Origin: Boswellia sacra
Lineage: Eukaryota > Streptophyta > Magnoliopsida > Sapindales > Burseraceae
Length of the DNA stretch: 64,000 bases
Direction of reading: 5' to 3'
Assembly (NCBI GenBank): GCA_013180625.2
Contig: SNVD02004668.1
Coordinates: 62,001 to 126,000 of the forward strand
Made by a program: the position numbers and the translations under genes. This document shows positions 19,037 through 32,100 of the stretch, one piece after another; within the stretch, counting starts at the first letter, position 1; each line of letters opens with the position of its first letter. The notes beneath the pieces were generated by a model. That model was not told where the DNA came from. It made no database searches and saw only the letters and a program-made list of their open reading frames with translations.

Positions 19037-21460
19037 TCAATCTAGCTTGGGAGCTTCATCTTCCTTGCTTTCATTCATTTGCCCCAATTCTTCAAATCTT
19101 GATTTTGAGCCTTTTTCCATCACCTGTGCACAATCCAATAAAGAGCATATATCAGAAAGATCAGACTCTAGTTCCATGCTTGATTCTAATGAATTCACTA
19201 GAGAAGTTTCCAAAGGGTCAAAAGAACTCCCTTTTTGGATGTGATCTTCCACAATAGATTCAATTACATTGGCTTCATCAACTTCATCTTCTTCTTCATT
19301 TGGTTGTTTGCACATATTAAAAACATTAAGTTCTAATGTCATGTTTCCAAATGATAGCTTCATAACTCCATTCCTGCAATTAATCAAAGCATTAGAAGTA
19401 GCTAGAAATGGATGCCCTAAAATAACAGGAATTGAATTGCTTACTTCCACTGGTTGTGTGTCTAAGACGATAAAATCTACCGGGTAAATGAATTTATCGA
19501 CTTGAACTAACACATCTTCTACTATTCCTCTTGGTACTTTAATTGATCTATCAGCAAGCAAAAGAGTGACAGAAGTTGTTTTTAACTCACCTAGATTGAG
19601 TTTTTGAAAAACCGAGTATGGAAGCAAATTCACACTAGCACCAAGATCAAGTAAAGCTTGTTCAATTTTATGGTCTCCAATAACACATGAAATTGTAGGA
19701 CATCCTGGATCCTTATATTTCACTGTATTATTGTTTTGAAGAATAGCACTTACTTGCTCGGCTAGAAAGGCCTTCTTTTTCACAATCAATTTTCTTTTCA
19801 CAGGGCACAAGTCTTTCAAAAATTTTGCATAAGAAGGTACCTGTTTGATCACATCAAGCAAGGGAATGTTGACCTTTACCTGTTTGAAAATTTCAAAGAT
19901 TTCAGAAATGTGAGTTGGCTTCTTTGGTGTAGCTAATGCTTGAGGAAATGGAGGCACAGATGAGGATTTGGTTTCCTCTTCGCTAGGTGTTGGTTTGGTA
20001 ACCTCTTTCTGCCCTTTAGAGATCGATTCTTCTTCTTTCTCACAAGGGTTAGGAATATGTTTTTCAACAACCTTACCATTGCGAAGGGTCATGACTGACT
20101 TAGCTTGGTCAAAATAATGGTTATTTGAACTCCCTGCATTTGAGTTAGATTGATCTTTGGGGTTTTGCAATGTTTGAGAAGGAAATTTTCCCTTCTCTTG
20201 GATGCTAAATGTCGATGCAAATTTTGCAAGAGTTTCTGACAAATTTGCTAATGTTTGAGCAGTTTGGCTATTGAAAGTCTCTTGCTTTGTAATGAATGAA
20301 TGCAATGTTTCTTGAAGGTCATTCCTAGGAGGAGGAGCATATGCATGATCATGAGAATTTTGAAAATTTTGTTGTGCTTGAAAAGGGACTTGTGAAGATT
20401 GTGCATGATTGTCATTTTTCCAGCTAAAATTTGGATGATTTCTCCAACCAGGATTGTAGGTTTGTGAATATGGATTGTGATTTGGCCTTTTGAAAGTGTT
20501 CAAGGCATTGGCTTCTTCATGGAGACATTCCCTAAAGGCAGGCAAAGTTGGGCAATCATCAGTAGAATGGTCATTGTCATCACAAATGTTACAGACATTT
20601 TCTTGAATAGATTTCAATTGACCACTCTTTTTCATCTCTAAAGCCTCGACTTTTCTAGCTAGGGATGCAAATTTGGCTTGAAGGTCATGGTCTTTCCTAA
20701 GGTTGTAAATACCTCTATTGGATGTCGAGGTTTGGGCCTTGCTTGGTACCTCATAGGTGCCAGCAGTGTCCCAATTTTGTGCCTTTTCTGCTAAGGAATC
20801 TAGGAAGTCAAATGCTTCCTCAGGGTCTTTTTCTTTAAATTCTCCTCTACACATTAATTCTACTAGTTGCCTATCTTGAGGTGTTAACCCTTCATAGAAG
20901 TGTGCAACTATTCTCCAAGTTTCGAAACCATGGTGAGGACAGGTATTAAGTAGTTCCTTATATCTATCCCAACATTGGTAAAGGGTTTCCCCTTGTTTCT
21001 GAGAGAAATCAGAAATTTGTCTTTTAAGAGAATTTGTTCTATGGGTAGGAAAAAATTTTTTCAAAAATTGTTGTTTCATCTCATCCCTGAACTAATGGAA
21101 TTCGACCTCAAATTTTGTAGCCATGTTCTAGCTTTATCTTTTAAAGAAAAAGAAAAAAGCTTTAATCTAATGGTGTTTATGCTACAATTTGGGTCAGTGT
21201 AGGAGCTACATACCTCTTCAAAGAGTTTCAAGTGGGAATATGGGTTCTCCATGTCAAGGCCATGAAAAGTGGGTAGAAGTCGAACAAAACTTGGTTTTGA
21301 AATTGAAATGGATTGAATCTGGAGGAGAAACTACACAAGATGGTGCACTAGTCCTTACCGGATTCATGTAGTCTCTGAGGGTTCTTCGTTGGTTTTGATC
21401 ATTTTGTTGCGAACGGTTGTCCCCTTCATCCGTGAATATTTCCTCATGATTGTCGGCCAT
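19037..21460 (-). pseudogene. Gag-protease (E3), frameshifted near N-terminus
   Basis: The main open stretch (19037..21079, 680 codons) covers most of Gag, a zinc knuckle C163-x2-C166-x4-H171-x4-C176, a low-complexity linker, and the aspartic protease with D478-LGAS and the downstream ILG (about 553-555). DLGAS for D(S/T)GA is usual in Athila. Gag builds the particle; the protease cuts the polyprotein. The natural start is probably the ATG at 21460 (MADN), but frameshifts near 21285 and 21090 separate the first 60 or so codons from the rest. E4 shows the same N-terminus. The stretch ends in an acidic linker before RT. Confidence 0.9.
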
Positions 21461-21638
21461 ATTTTCTAAGGAAGATGATGTTTTCTAACAAGTCTACCAC
21501 TAGATGTTCGTGACCAAATTTTCATGCAAGAAAGAGAGAAGAAAAGAGAGGAAAAGATGAACACACAAAAAAAATAAAAAATTTAGATCTAAGATGAGAA
21601 AAGAGAATACTTACAATTTTGCACGCCAATTTTTACCT

Positions 21639-21656
21639 TCCCCGGCAACGGCGCCA
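21639..21656 (-). promoter_or_regulatory. primer-binding site, tRNA-Asp (E3)
   Basis: A perfect 18-base complement of the tRNA-Asp 3' end on the minus strand, six bases inside LTR C. Confidence 0.9.
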
Positions 21657-21662
21657 AAAACT

Positions 21663-23191
21663 TGACACATCCGAAAAAGGATTGTCTCCCAAGTATAGGA
21701 GTGTCGAAGTAATAAAACCCGGTGAGACCGGGGTCGATCCACGAGGAAGGAGATTTTAGCGTTACAAATTATAAGTTAAGCAAATATGATATGAATAATT
21801 GAAAGAAATGATAAGATAATCTCAACAAATATGTAAAGGTGGTAGGTGGTATTACCGACCATTCAAATATAAAACAAAAGGCAAGAGGAGGTAAAACCAT
21901 CCATGGAAATAGGTGGTATAACCAACCATAGTAAATTAAAGAACAATTTCATAAGGTGGTAGAACCTACCATAGTAAATAAAATAAAAAGTTCATAAACA
22001 ATAGAATAATTAAAATACAAGAGGAATTAACACAATAACAATGAAGGCTAAGGTTAGGGGATCCGCCCTTGATATTTCGAATAAGGATAATTAGCCCATT
22101 TTAGTTATATGAATTATATTTGTTTCATTACCAACATTTATACCACTTCTTGTAAATGGGTTCAAGCATCCAATGTGCCAATCATCATATGTCTACAACA
22201 AATCAAGGTTCCTAACTAGATTCGTGTCGGTAAGGAAGAACCATACATCATCTAGAAAGGATCCAAGCATTTGATGTGCCAAGGATTGTCGACAATGGAT
22301 CAAGACCTCCACTTTACGAGTGGTGTCAAGATTGATTAAGAAATTAAATATAAATCATATTGAATAAACATTATAAGATTAAGATTATTAAGCACATATT
22401 AAGGGTTAGAGAATCCTTATTCTCATATCAAGGGTTTCACCCTTTCACCTTAGCAAAAGAGAAATTAAAAGAACATTATAATAGAAAGAAAATAAAATGC
22501 AAGAAAAAGGAAATTCATTAATAACATAAACACACAAAACACAATACAAGATCCTAGCCAAAGCCAAAATGTTCCAGCCAAGGCCAAGATGCCCTAATGG
22601 GTCACAAGGCACCTCTATTTATAGATACATCCAGGGGCAAACTTGTCAAATTACAAGGGCACAATTGTCAAATATTAGTTGTAAATATCTTTGACAATTG
22701 GGATCATTAGGCACCGACTTTGACCATCAATTTTGACATCGAAATGTTGTGAATTTTAATCACATGTCTTCATGAAAGTTGTAGATATTTCTCTCAGCTT
22801 TCTAGAACATATTGATTTGCACAATTTGGATACGTATTTTGAGAGATACGGTCCAAATACTGAGGCCTGGTCAGACTGGGCCGAGACTATAGATGGGTTC
22901 ACTTCAAGCCCAATTTTGGTCCACTAAGAGCCCGAATTTGATGATGTTGTGAAATGCAATCTTGTAGACAATTAAATCATCTTTCCAAAACATTAAGAAT
23001 TGCACCATTCTGATCTATAAATAGAGAGTTATGCCCATTTTACCGAACCTGTAACAAAACCAAAATTAAGAGAAATTAATTACAAAGATGCAAATGCTAC
23101 AAATATGCTTAAGTTGAGGAATTTAATGACACTATTAATGCAATATGATGAACTAAACTCTTATTAAACATGCATATTTAAGTGTTCATCA
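21663..23191 (-). mobile_element. LTR C, Athila-like (5' LTR of E3)
   Basis: 1529 bp with the same ends as LTRs A and B, TATA at 22616..22623 (minus). It carries the palindrome-rich block near 21835..21975. Sequence after 23191 (TGAGGTATCT) is unrelated to the element, so this is the outer edge of the tandem cluster. The matching target duplication cannot be checked because the other edge is rearranged or outside the window. Confidence 0.9.
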
Positions 23192-23394
23192 TGAGGTATC
23201 TAGAGGTCTAAAAAAACTATGAAATTTAATAGATTTTTTTATCTTTGTGCCAAGTTAAAATCTAAAAAGTATTATGATTTTAGGAATTAATCATGAATTG
23301 TTACATATTTTCGAATATAGATAGGTCATTTATGAAAATTGATTTATAGAATTGTTGTATATGAAAATTTTAATTATTTGGGTTACTTAACATA

Positions 23395-24387
23395 TAGGGA
23401 TGGCAAAAACCCGGGGCAGCTCAGCCCCAGGAAGGTTTTTTAATCCCCGTCCTCGAAAAATTTTCCGAAAATTTCGGTGCTGGGCCAAGGCCAGGGAATT
23501 TAATCCCGAGGCCAGGGAATTGAATTCCCCGGATATGTACCCAGATTTTTTAATTCTGTTTTTCATTTTAAAAAAAATATGTACTTATATTTGTTTTTAC
23601 GAGCAAATACAAGGCCGTTATAGTTAAATATGATACAAAAAGGCAAAAAAAAAAAAAAACAAAGCTAAAACAAGCAACCTGCCAAAACGCTCGACAAAAC
23701 TCGATAGAGCTCGACAAGACTCGACATGTAAGTGTCGAGTGTCGGATGCATCATCGAGTGTCGGATGATGTATCCAACACTCGATGTATCATCTGACACG
23801 ACTCGACATGTAAGTGTCGAGTGTCGGTTGCATCGTTGAGTGCCGGATGCATCATCTGACACTCGATGTTTACATGTATGTTGTGTCAGATTCACAACCG
23901 ACACTCGTTATCGGTCTATTTTTGACATCCGACACTCGACGACACGACATTCGACACTCGACATTTACATGTTATCGAGTGTCAGATGATGCATCCGACA
24001 CTCAATACTTACATGTCGTCGAGTGTCGGATGCACACTCAACGTTCACATGTATGTTGTGTCGGATTCACAATCGACACTCGATATCAGTCTTTTTTCAA
24101 AGACGATGCATCCAACACTCGACACTTACGTGTCGAGTCGTGTCGAGCTCTGTCGAGTGTTGTCGAGCGTTTTGGCAGTTTGCTTGTTTATATTGTCATA
24201 AATTAAATAAATTAAATAAAATGTATTTTTATATTTATTCTAGGCCAGGGCCGGGCCGGGGAGGCGTTCCCCGAGATTACTCTCCCCTTCCCCGGCTTAA
24301 ATCCCCGAAAATCCGAGTAATTCCGCGGACATTTTCGGGCCAGGGAGCCGGGTACTTGGACCCGTCCGGGTATAATTGCCATCCCTA
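23395..24387 (+). mobile_element. non-autonomous hAT-like foldback element
   Basis: 993 bp bounded by terminal inverted repeats TAGGGATGGCAA and TTGCCATCCCTA, with an 8-bp target duplication TTAACATA at 23387..23394 and 24388..24395. Eight-base duplications and TAGGG-type ends fit hAT transposons. Inside, about 23668..23770 and 24105..24190 form a second inverted repeat, and short TCGAGTGTCGGATG-like units recur many times. The outer parts are GC-rich. No transposase; the frames seen in the repeats are low-complexity artefacts. Orientation is arbitrary. Confidence 0.85.
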
Positions 24388-24395
24388 TTAACATA

Positions 24396-25192
24396 TTTAG
24401 AATGCAATAAAATTTTACATGATGTTAGATATGTGTGTCTATATGGTTTGTGTAAACGCTTTGATCATTTGGATGGATAAATTATTTATTAAAAATTACA
24501 GAACTTGCATTATCCTATTTTGGAAGTCTTCAGTTTTTTGTTTTGATATTTTTTTTCTATTATGCAGGTCTAGAATTATTTATGGGTTTTATGAAAACTA
24601 TTTCATCTAATATATTAGAGAATAGTCAACATGATGAAGATCTTAACCACCAAATAACAACCAACAAGGAGATTCAGCTAAAAGTTCCACTATGCTGTAA
24701 AGATCTTAATTGTAGTTGAAGTTTGGATGATATTTGGTGATGTAGATGAGATGTAATTTATGTTTTATGTACTTTTTATTATATTTTTGTTTGCATTTTG
24801 TTGTAGTTAAAGTTGAGGTTTCCATTTTGAATTTTGACGATGTAGATAGATTAAAATATCTTTTGTTTTATTGATTTATTACGCGAAATGTGTTATAGCG
24901 TGTTGTAAAGTATTAAACGTGTCAAATAGTTAAATATATAATTCATGTTATAAACATGTCAAAAAGTAATGAACATGTTATTTCTATAAACATGTTAGGC
25001 GTATAGACACTAATAATTAATGGGTATTCATGTTAATGAATGTCTGTTATATTTTGGCTTAGCATGACAAGGGAACACAAATTGTCACCCTTAGTTAACA
25101 TCCTATTGGGTTAGAATTAAGAAACTAATTTCAAACCCCCAAAATTTAAAAGTTAACTTTAAGTGATAGAATACCGATTTTACCCTCGTCAA
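24396..25192. other. AT-rich intergenic sequence
   Basis: About 800 bp without a supported gene, RNA or repeat boundary. Short poorly conserved frames only. Confidence 0.6.
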
Positions 25193-25549
25193 TTACTCAA
25201 TTCTGTTTCCTTCTGTCTTCTTCCTCCTCCTAACCTTCAGCTTCATAAGACACTGAAAAAGGCAATGACATGTGATCACATCTGGCACACAAACCTTCTT
25301 AGGCATTTCACCAAGCAACGCATATGCTTGTTTCATCCTCCTATTCTCAGACAAAAGCTTCACAAAAATGTTACAAGTCACAACATTTGGTTGACAACCC
25401 ACCTCCCTCATCTCAGGATTCACTCTCACTGCAAAATCATCGCCCTCCGAAATACTAATGGCGTGGATAACGGTATTGTATATACGCCAGCACAACCATC
25501 TCTATTCCCTTCTTTTTCATCTCCTTAAACAATTTCACTGCCTTCAATG
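25193..25549 (-). pseudogene. PPR protein pseudogene, 3' piece
   Basis: The minus strand encodes about 110 residues with pentatricopeptide-repeat patterns: YNTVIHAISISEG, FAVRVNPEMREVGCQPNVVTCN, FVKLLSENRRMKQAYALLGEMP and VPDVITCHCLFQCL. PPR proteins bind organelle RNA in mitochondria or chloroplasts. The reading continues to the right but is cut at 25550 by an LTR element and resumes at 28705. No start codon or full repeat array remains. Substitutions at normally fixed positions and stops in the other piece mark it as dead. Confidence 0.8.
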
Positions 25550-26099
25550 TGTTGGAGATAAAAGGTTTAAAACAAATATTTACATTTTAAGTTACAATAT
25601 TTATTTTGAGATTAATTTCATACGTTACAAGTATAATAAAAACATGAACGTTACGACACTTATTATTTGTAACGTTCATGCTTTTATTAAGAACTTAATT
25701 TGTAAGTTACCTAAGTTACGAGATTACTAGATAAAGGAGTCTCAAAGGTTCTAACATGAATATGAAATATTTTGAGTATTTGATGATTTTGAACAATCGC
25801 GACACATGAAGACAGGTTATTTTCTTCCGGTGATCGTGCTCATCGAGAAGATAGGCTGTGAGCACTGGGTTGTATCTTGGAGCCCTTGAGTACCAATATG
25901 ACCCGCACGAGGGGAAGACTCTTTGGCTTTAGGACAATGCCTTTGACATGCCTCCCAAATGCTCAGGCCATTTATTTCTTACTTTATCTCTTTATTTATT
26001 CTATTTATTTAATATATTAATCTAATTCATATTTTATTATTTCTTTAATATCTTGTTGTTTGATTATATTATTTAAATTTATTATAAATATTCCCAACA
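25550..26099 (+). repeat. 5' LTR of the LARD-like element
   Basis: 550 bp, near identical to the 3' LTR apart from a short indel: the 3' copy has about 23 extra bases near 28280..28302. The TATA-like site is damaged here (TAGATAAA near 25728). Confidence 0.85.
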
Positions 26100-28131
26100 A
26101 TCTAAAGCCAAAGAGTGCCTCATATATTTTAATGAAATGCAACGATATGACAATTAGTTATTTGTATTGTGTGAATATGTATTATATATTATATGTATTG
26201 AATTATTGTTGACATATGATTATGAGTAAAATCTTATTGTCTATGATTAACATATAAAAAAAATGAAATGCATCTTTATGGTGTTTTAATATATGCTACA
26301 AGTAGCTAAGAAAATGTTCATGTTTTTAGAGTCTTTTAAGTATTTGATTATTTATATATTTTCTCGTGTATTCATTAACAAAATTTTAATGTTGAAATTG
26401 TTAAATACTAAAGTTGCAGTTGAAACAGTTTGAACTAAATTGAACGGTAGCATACTTTCCAACAACTATCTTGTAAGTATATTACCTTAAAGATGTCAAC
26501 GAGGTAACATAAATATTCTCGTTGTTGTTTTATTTAAACTATACAAATATTAAATATATTAAAGTTTGTTGTTTGTGATATTGGCTACTTATTTTGGAGT
26601 AAGACAATCTTTGATCTTTATTGCATATTATTATTGATTAAGAATTCAATTTATGAGTTGCATGCATAAAGTTTTATTACACAATAAAGCATGTGTTTTC
26701 CATATATTTAATTAAAAACTCATATGTATGATAGTGTGCTATTAAGTTATAGTTTCTTGTGGCTATCATGCATATTAGATGATAACATTTAAATAATTAA
26801 TTACTAGAGTATGTTAAAAAGACTAATAGATTATTATGATAATTTATGTGGTTGCATTGAATGAAATTATAGCATAAATGCAAATGATTATTATTAAATA
26901 CATATATGAGTTATATATTATATTTAAAGTTTTAGCAATAAATATCTTATTAATGTGAGGATTGAAAAAATATTTTTTAATGTGGGGGTTTCTAGTTTTT
27001 AAGCGATTTCATATTTGAGTTCTTAGTTTTTCACAATTAAAATGACAATGTTTTGAGTGTAGTCATTATTTTGATGAGTTTTAAAATTTAACAAATTAGT
27101 GCAATAATATTTTATGGAGTTATTGCTACTGTATTTAAAATGTTACTTAATGTGGGGGTTTTCTTTATTTGATGGTTGTTAAATGTTTTTATGATATTTG
27201 GAGAAAAAAATGATATCATAAGTTATTAAATGATTATTAATTTTGTGTATGAGTTTAAAAATATTATTATTTATAAAGTGATTAAGTGCTTCTTCAATTT
27301 TCTTCATTGTGCCTTTGATATTCTTATGCTCTCTAGCATTCTTTTGTGAAATATTTAATATTATTTAAGAGAGCTAGTGGAAGCAATCATCAAAATAATG
27401 GGAACAAGTTCTCAAAGATAAAATCAATGAGATTTTTTTTTTTGCAATTATAAAGATTTTTAGCATGCTAATTAATTATTTAAATTGTCGAGGGAGATAT
27501 GCTTAAGCCAAAAAAGAAGTCACCTAGGGAAGTAACCCAACCTCTGTGATTGGAGATCCCATGAAGGAGGTTCAATGGGTAGGAACAATCTGTACTGCGT
27601 GACTTGTTAAGCACAACTATTTTGACATATCTTAGAGGAGATATGATCCTACTCATCCCTATGGCAAAGTGCTTGTTATATGTGATGTTAGGAAGGATAT
27701 TTATCCTGAATGAGTCCAAAGGTTAGATACTCTTGCGAGGTATAAGTCACATATACCTTTTGAGGACTCACCTAAGTGAGAGCGTCGTGAGGGCCGCAAT
27801 TGTGAGAATTGGGCTGTTCTCTAAAGCTCTCATGAGAATCAAGATTGAGCGCATGGCCATTAATAGCGCTAACCCGCCAAAACCATGTCTTCGTCGATAT
27901 TATGTATGTGATAGTTTGAAGTTTCGTCAAGAAATCGAGTTCAAGACTTTGTTTACTCAGGTTTCTCAAATTGATACTATTAACACTAAGTGTAGGTTCA
28001 AACCCGAAAGGTACCTATACCCATTGCATAATAGAAGGTTGCTCTTTATATATAATTTTTATTTTATGAGTATTTTTATCTTGATATTTTATTTTATAAA
28101 GCTTTAAAGTTTTAAACCTTTTGTGGGGGAC
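26100..28131 (+). other. internal region of the LARD-like element, non-coding
   Basis: About 2 kb, mostly very AT-rich. A more balanced block (about 27480..28020) resembles a conserved leader or packaging region but encodes no domain I recognise. No gag, protease, RT or integrase motif is visible in any frame. Confidence 0.65.
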
Positions 28132-28704
28132 TGTTGGAGATAAAAGGTTTAAAACAAATATTTACATTATAAGTTACAATATTTATTTTGAGATTAATTT
28201 CATACGTTACAAGTATAATAAAAACATGAACGTTACGACACTTATTATTTGTAACGTTCATGCTTTTATTAAGAACTTATGGCTTGGGAGTTACAAGAAT
28301 TAATTTGTAAGTTACCTAAGTTACGAGATTACTATATAAAGGAGTCTCAAAGGTTCTAACATGAACATGAAATATTTTGAGTATTTGATGATTTTGAACA
28401 ACCGCGACACATAAAGACAGGTTATTTTCTTCCGGTGATCGTGCTCATCGAGAAGATAGGCTGTGAGCATTGGGTTGTATCTTGGAGCCCTTGAGTACCA
28501 ATATGACCCGCACGAGGGGAGAACTCTTTGGCTTTAGAACAATGCCTTTGACATGCCTCCCAAATGCTCAGGCCACTTATTTCTTACTATATCTCTTTAT
28601 TTATTCTATTTATTTAATATATTAATCTAATTCATATTTTATTATTTCTTTAATATCTTGTTATTTGATTATATTATTTAAATTTATTATAAATATTCTC
28701 AACA
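28132..28704 (+). repeat. 3' LTR of the LARD-like element
   Basis: 573 bp, preceded by the purine tract GTGGGGGA. A TATA box TATATAAA lies at 28333..28340 in plus orientation. High similarity to the 5' LTR suggests a fairly recent insertion. Confidence 0.85.
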
Positions 28705-29157
28705 AAATGGCTTCTCGATCTTGCACATTTTATATATATTAATCAAATACGAAGGCAAATCTTTGACAGCACCTCTTCTATCCATTTCTTCCGAAAACCC
28801 CCTACAATTGCGCCACCACCCCACCTTAAACCACCCACGAAGAATCATGTTATAAATGCTTGTACTATTCGCCTCACTCAATCAAATTCAAACCGACATA
28901 TCCTTCTTAATTTCCTCCAAAACACAACTCTTGCGCCTCAATCATATGCTCACACACTGAAAGTGAGTCAACAAGATTACAATAGGACGTCTTATCTTTC
29001 AAGCTAAACTCATCCGACCTTGCAAATGTTTAGATAGCTTCATTAACAAGATGCGCAGTTACATAACGCTTAAACATTATACGAAGTGTGGCATGATAGA
29101 AATTTAAGTCCCAAGAGATCGAACTCGAAGACCTCACCCAATATGCCATTCATCCAG
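28705..29157 (-). pseudogene. PPR protein pseudogene, 5' piece
   Basis: The minus strand reads, with stops and frame changes, through FKRYVTAHLVNEAI, a segment like SLKDKTSYCNLVDSL, and IYNMILRGWFKVGWW then EEMDRRG. These are PPR helices in the order expected before the 3' piece at 25193..25549. Several in-frame stops show it was already dead or died long ago. The upstream limit near 29157 is uncertain; no transit peptide is visible. Confidence 0.75.
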
Positions 29158-32100
29158 TTGTACGTTTTAGTTGTGTGAAGAAATTGGCAATCCGTTTCGA
29201 ACCAGATGAAATGTCGAGTGCAATAGAGGGTTTCGCTATCTGTATTCAATGTTTTATCACTCTATGTAAATATATACCATCTCCATTAAATGATTTATTT
29301 GTTTGACTATATCAATATAAAAGTGCAATTTATATTATTGTCTTCAATAAGACTTTTAATTTCCAATAGATAGAAGCTCTTGTTACCCCTCCTCATGTCA
29401 CATGTATTAATATAATATTATACAACAATGCAATATATAAATTCGTATGTAAAGTTTTATATTTTCAAACAGTATAATCAATTTGTATATAAACTCTATA
29501 TATTTAATACTAAAATTAAATACATGTCATAAATTTATAAAATTTGTACATCCTTTTAGAAAAGAGAAACAAAAATAAGTTAGTTTTTCAACTACTACTA
29601 ATATCACGAAGAATAATATTATGTCTACAATCCATTTACAACTAATTCTCCTAACAATTTGAGTTAACAAACTCCTAGTGGAGATATAATTTTCATGTCA
29701 TACATAATAACTTCCTCATTCATTTTTGTTTTTTCTTCCTCTAATAAATTTTTTATCAATTCAAGTTATAAAAAGTTAGTTGTAGAATTTGGTTATAGAC
29801 GTAGTATTGCTCTATTGTCAATGTTTAGAATACAACCATCATGTTAATGGTTTTCTTTATGCATTTGATGTCTCTAATATTTATTAGGAAAACTATTCAA
29901 ATTACTATAAATCATAATAGATATGATCTTGACACAAAATCTTCCCCCAACTATCAACTATCTTTCCTTCTTATTATATTAAAAATATCTAAATTTTTAT
30001 TTTCTTAAATTTCAGCACAGTAAATTAAAAGTTATTATATACATAATTTATTTCTTGTACTATATTAAAAATTTAATTTCAATAAAATAAATAAGAAAAA
30101 TATGAAAGAAATTCAATAAATATGAAAGACATGTCAATTAATTTCAAATACTAAATCACTTAATTGAGATATATGATTTGTTTATAGTCTTCTAGACTTC
30201 ATCCATTGAAAAACCTACACCAGGTTATCGTTGCAACTTTCGAGTAAGTAGACACACAATAATTAAATTTCGTAGGTTAAGTGATTTATGCATTTTATGC
30301 TTCTCCCACAGTCCCGAGGCGACACAATGATCCTCGGAGTAGCGGTATAATCATAAGCCATTGGAAACAAAGCATAGTTATCTAGATTATGTTTGAAATT
30401 ATTATACTGTTGGAAAAATCAGCTATAGTTATATTATCGGAAGAAGTTGTAAAATTTTTAGTAAAATTAATTCTTAATATTGTTATACTGTTAAAAGTTA
30501 AAAATATATGTTTGCTAGATTTGATTTGCGAAATCTAGTTGCCAACATAAAAACTAGAATGGACCTTCAATTATTTCAAAATTTTCTTATAAGTTTAATG
30601 ACATGTTTAAATTAAAAGTTAATATACATACTTCACTGTATTAAAAGAATTAAATGCTAAATTAATAATTATATTATAAAAAAATATAAATACATGAAAT
30701 TTTGAAAAAAAGAATAAAATTATTGGACCACCGAAGATTTAGGTGATGGCCATATTGCTGGACGCACCCCGTCGTTGATGGCTATATATTGACCGACAAC
30801 ATTTTTTTTCCTTTTTCTCAAAAAAATAGTATTAACTAATTTATATAATTATAGTTTTATTTTTTCAATAATTAATTGATGTTAAATTTTATTATCTAAG
30901 GGAACTTTTTAACTCTTATAATTTAAGAATGATAATTTCGATATTCAATTCAATCCAAAATTATAGTCTAAAAATCAGATATTTAAATTGAAGTTACCGG
31001 ACCCCTTTGTTAATTTTAAAATCTAATAGAAAAACAAACCAAATTAGTTGCAATTTCTCCAAAAATCAAACTTATATATTTTTAACAATAATCACAAACA
31101 CCTCACTAAACCTCTGTAGCCTTAACCTCACCATCTTCATCAATGATGAACCCAAGTCACCATTGCTGCGGTTGGCGCTCAACCAACCAACACCATGAAG
31201 TCTTTTTTTTTTTTTTTTTTTAAACGAGCGGGAGATCCTCAGACTAAAAAATTAAAAAAGAGAGATCCAATTCCCATATTCCATTTACAAACTTGATGCC
31301 AATTATCGAAACTCCCAACTTCCCAACGGTAGTGGCCTGGTGGACCATATAAAGATAATGCATGCTTTACATTCACAGGGAGAAGACAATTAATTGGTAA
31401 CCAAACTTAATCAATATAATATTTACATAATTTTCAAACTTGTACCAGTTTCATAATGAGTCGAATCTTTAACCGTTTGATCCGGCTGATTTTCAGCTGA
31501 AATGACGAAACTGTTAGTTGATTGACGTATTACAGAATCTGGTGAGTCTCTTGAAGCCGGCAACGCTTCACGCCTCGTTTGACGATTATCGGCAGCTGAG
31601 TGAAGATGGACGATGTTAGCTTTCCAGTGGCAGTTCTGAATTTTTATTTTAGTTTATATTTATTATTTTTAATAGAAAGAATAAATATGTTTAATTATTT
31701 TATTTTATTATAATATTTAAATTAATCATTAATAACATAAATTTTTTGTATAATTTTATATTTTTACTAAAAATTAACTTTCGAAAATCAAGTTTACCAA
31801 ATACATATTTATAGTTTTTGGATAACGCAACTATTTTAGAAAGCTCTTTACCAAATACCGCACAATTGTTTGATATAGCAGAACTAATAATTGATTTTTC
31901 CTACAACATTTTTCCATAGCAATTTTCCATAGCACATCAATCCCTAATAAACTGAGATATATAACTTCATCAATTATTTAAGTTTAGAATGTGTATATAT
32001 ATTGAATGAGTGTTGTTTCAGTACTACTTGCAAAGTTTTATAATAAAAGGGAGCATCTATGTCAGATTGGCAAAGAAAGAAATTTGATTTTTGTATCTTA

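Larger units (their letters stand above)
11648..23191 (-). mobile_element. E3, near-complete Athila-lineage Ty3/gypsy element with accessory genes
   Basis: LTR C, primer site, gag-protease, RT, RNase H, integrase, short ORF, Cys-rich ORF, LOG-like gene, 3' UTR and LTR B: about 11.5 kb, all in minus orientation. Athila assignment rests on the tRNA-Asp primer, the DLGAS protease motif and FMDD in RT. The accessory genes replace the env-like region of classic Athila elements. Frameshifts in gag, pol and LOG make this copy defective. LTR C is followed by unrelated DNA at 23192. Confidence 0.9.
25550..28704 (+). mobile_element. non-autonomous LTR retrotransposon (LARD-like)
   Basis: Two LTRs (25550..26099 and 28132..28704) share TGTTGGAGAT starts and CAACA ends and flank about 2 kb without recognisable gag or pol. 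GTGGGGGA just before the 3' LTR is a polypurine tract, giving plus orientation. Flanks CAATG (left) and AAATG (right) are a plausible 5-bp target duplication with one mismatch. It split the PPR relic. No tRNA primer site is recognised after the 5' LTR. Confidence 0.85.

Noticed and set aside
23814..24391. overlapping frames of 70 to 130 codons on both strands
   Set aside because: They arise from short direct repeats inside the hAT-like element and have repetitive, implausible products.
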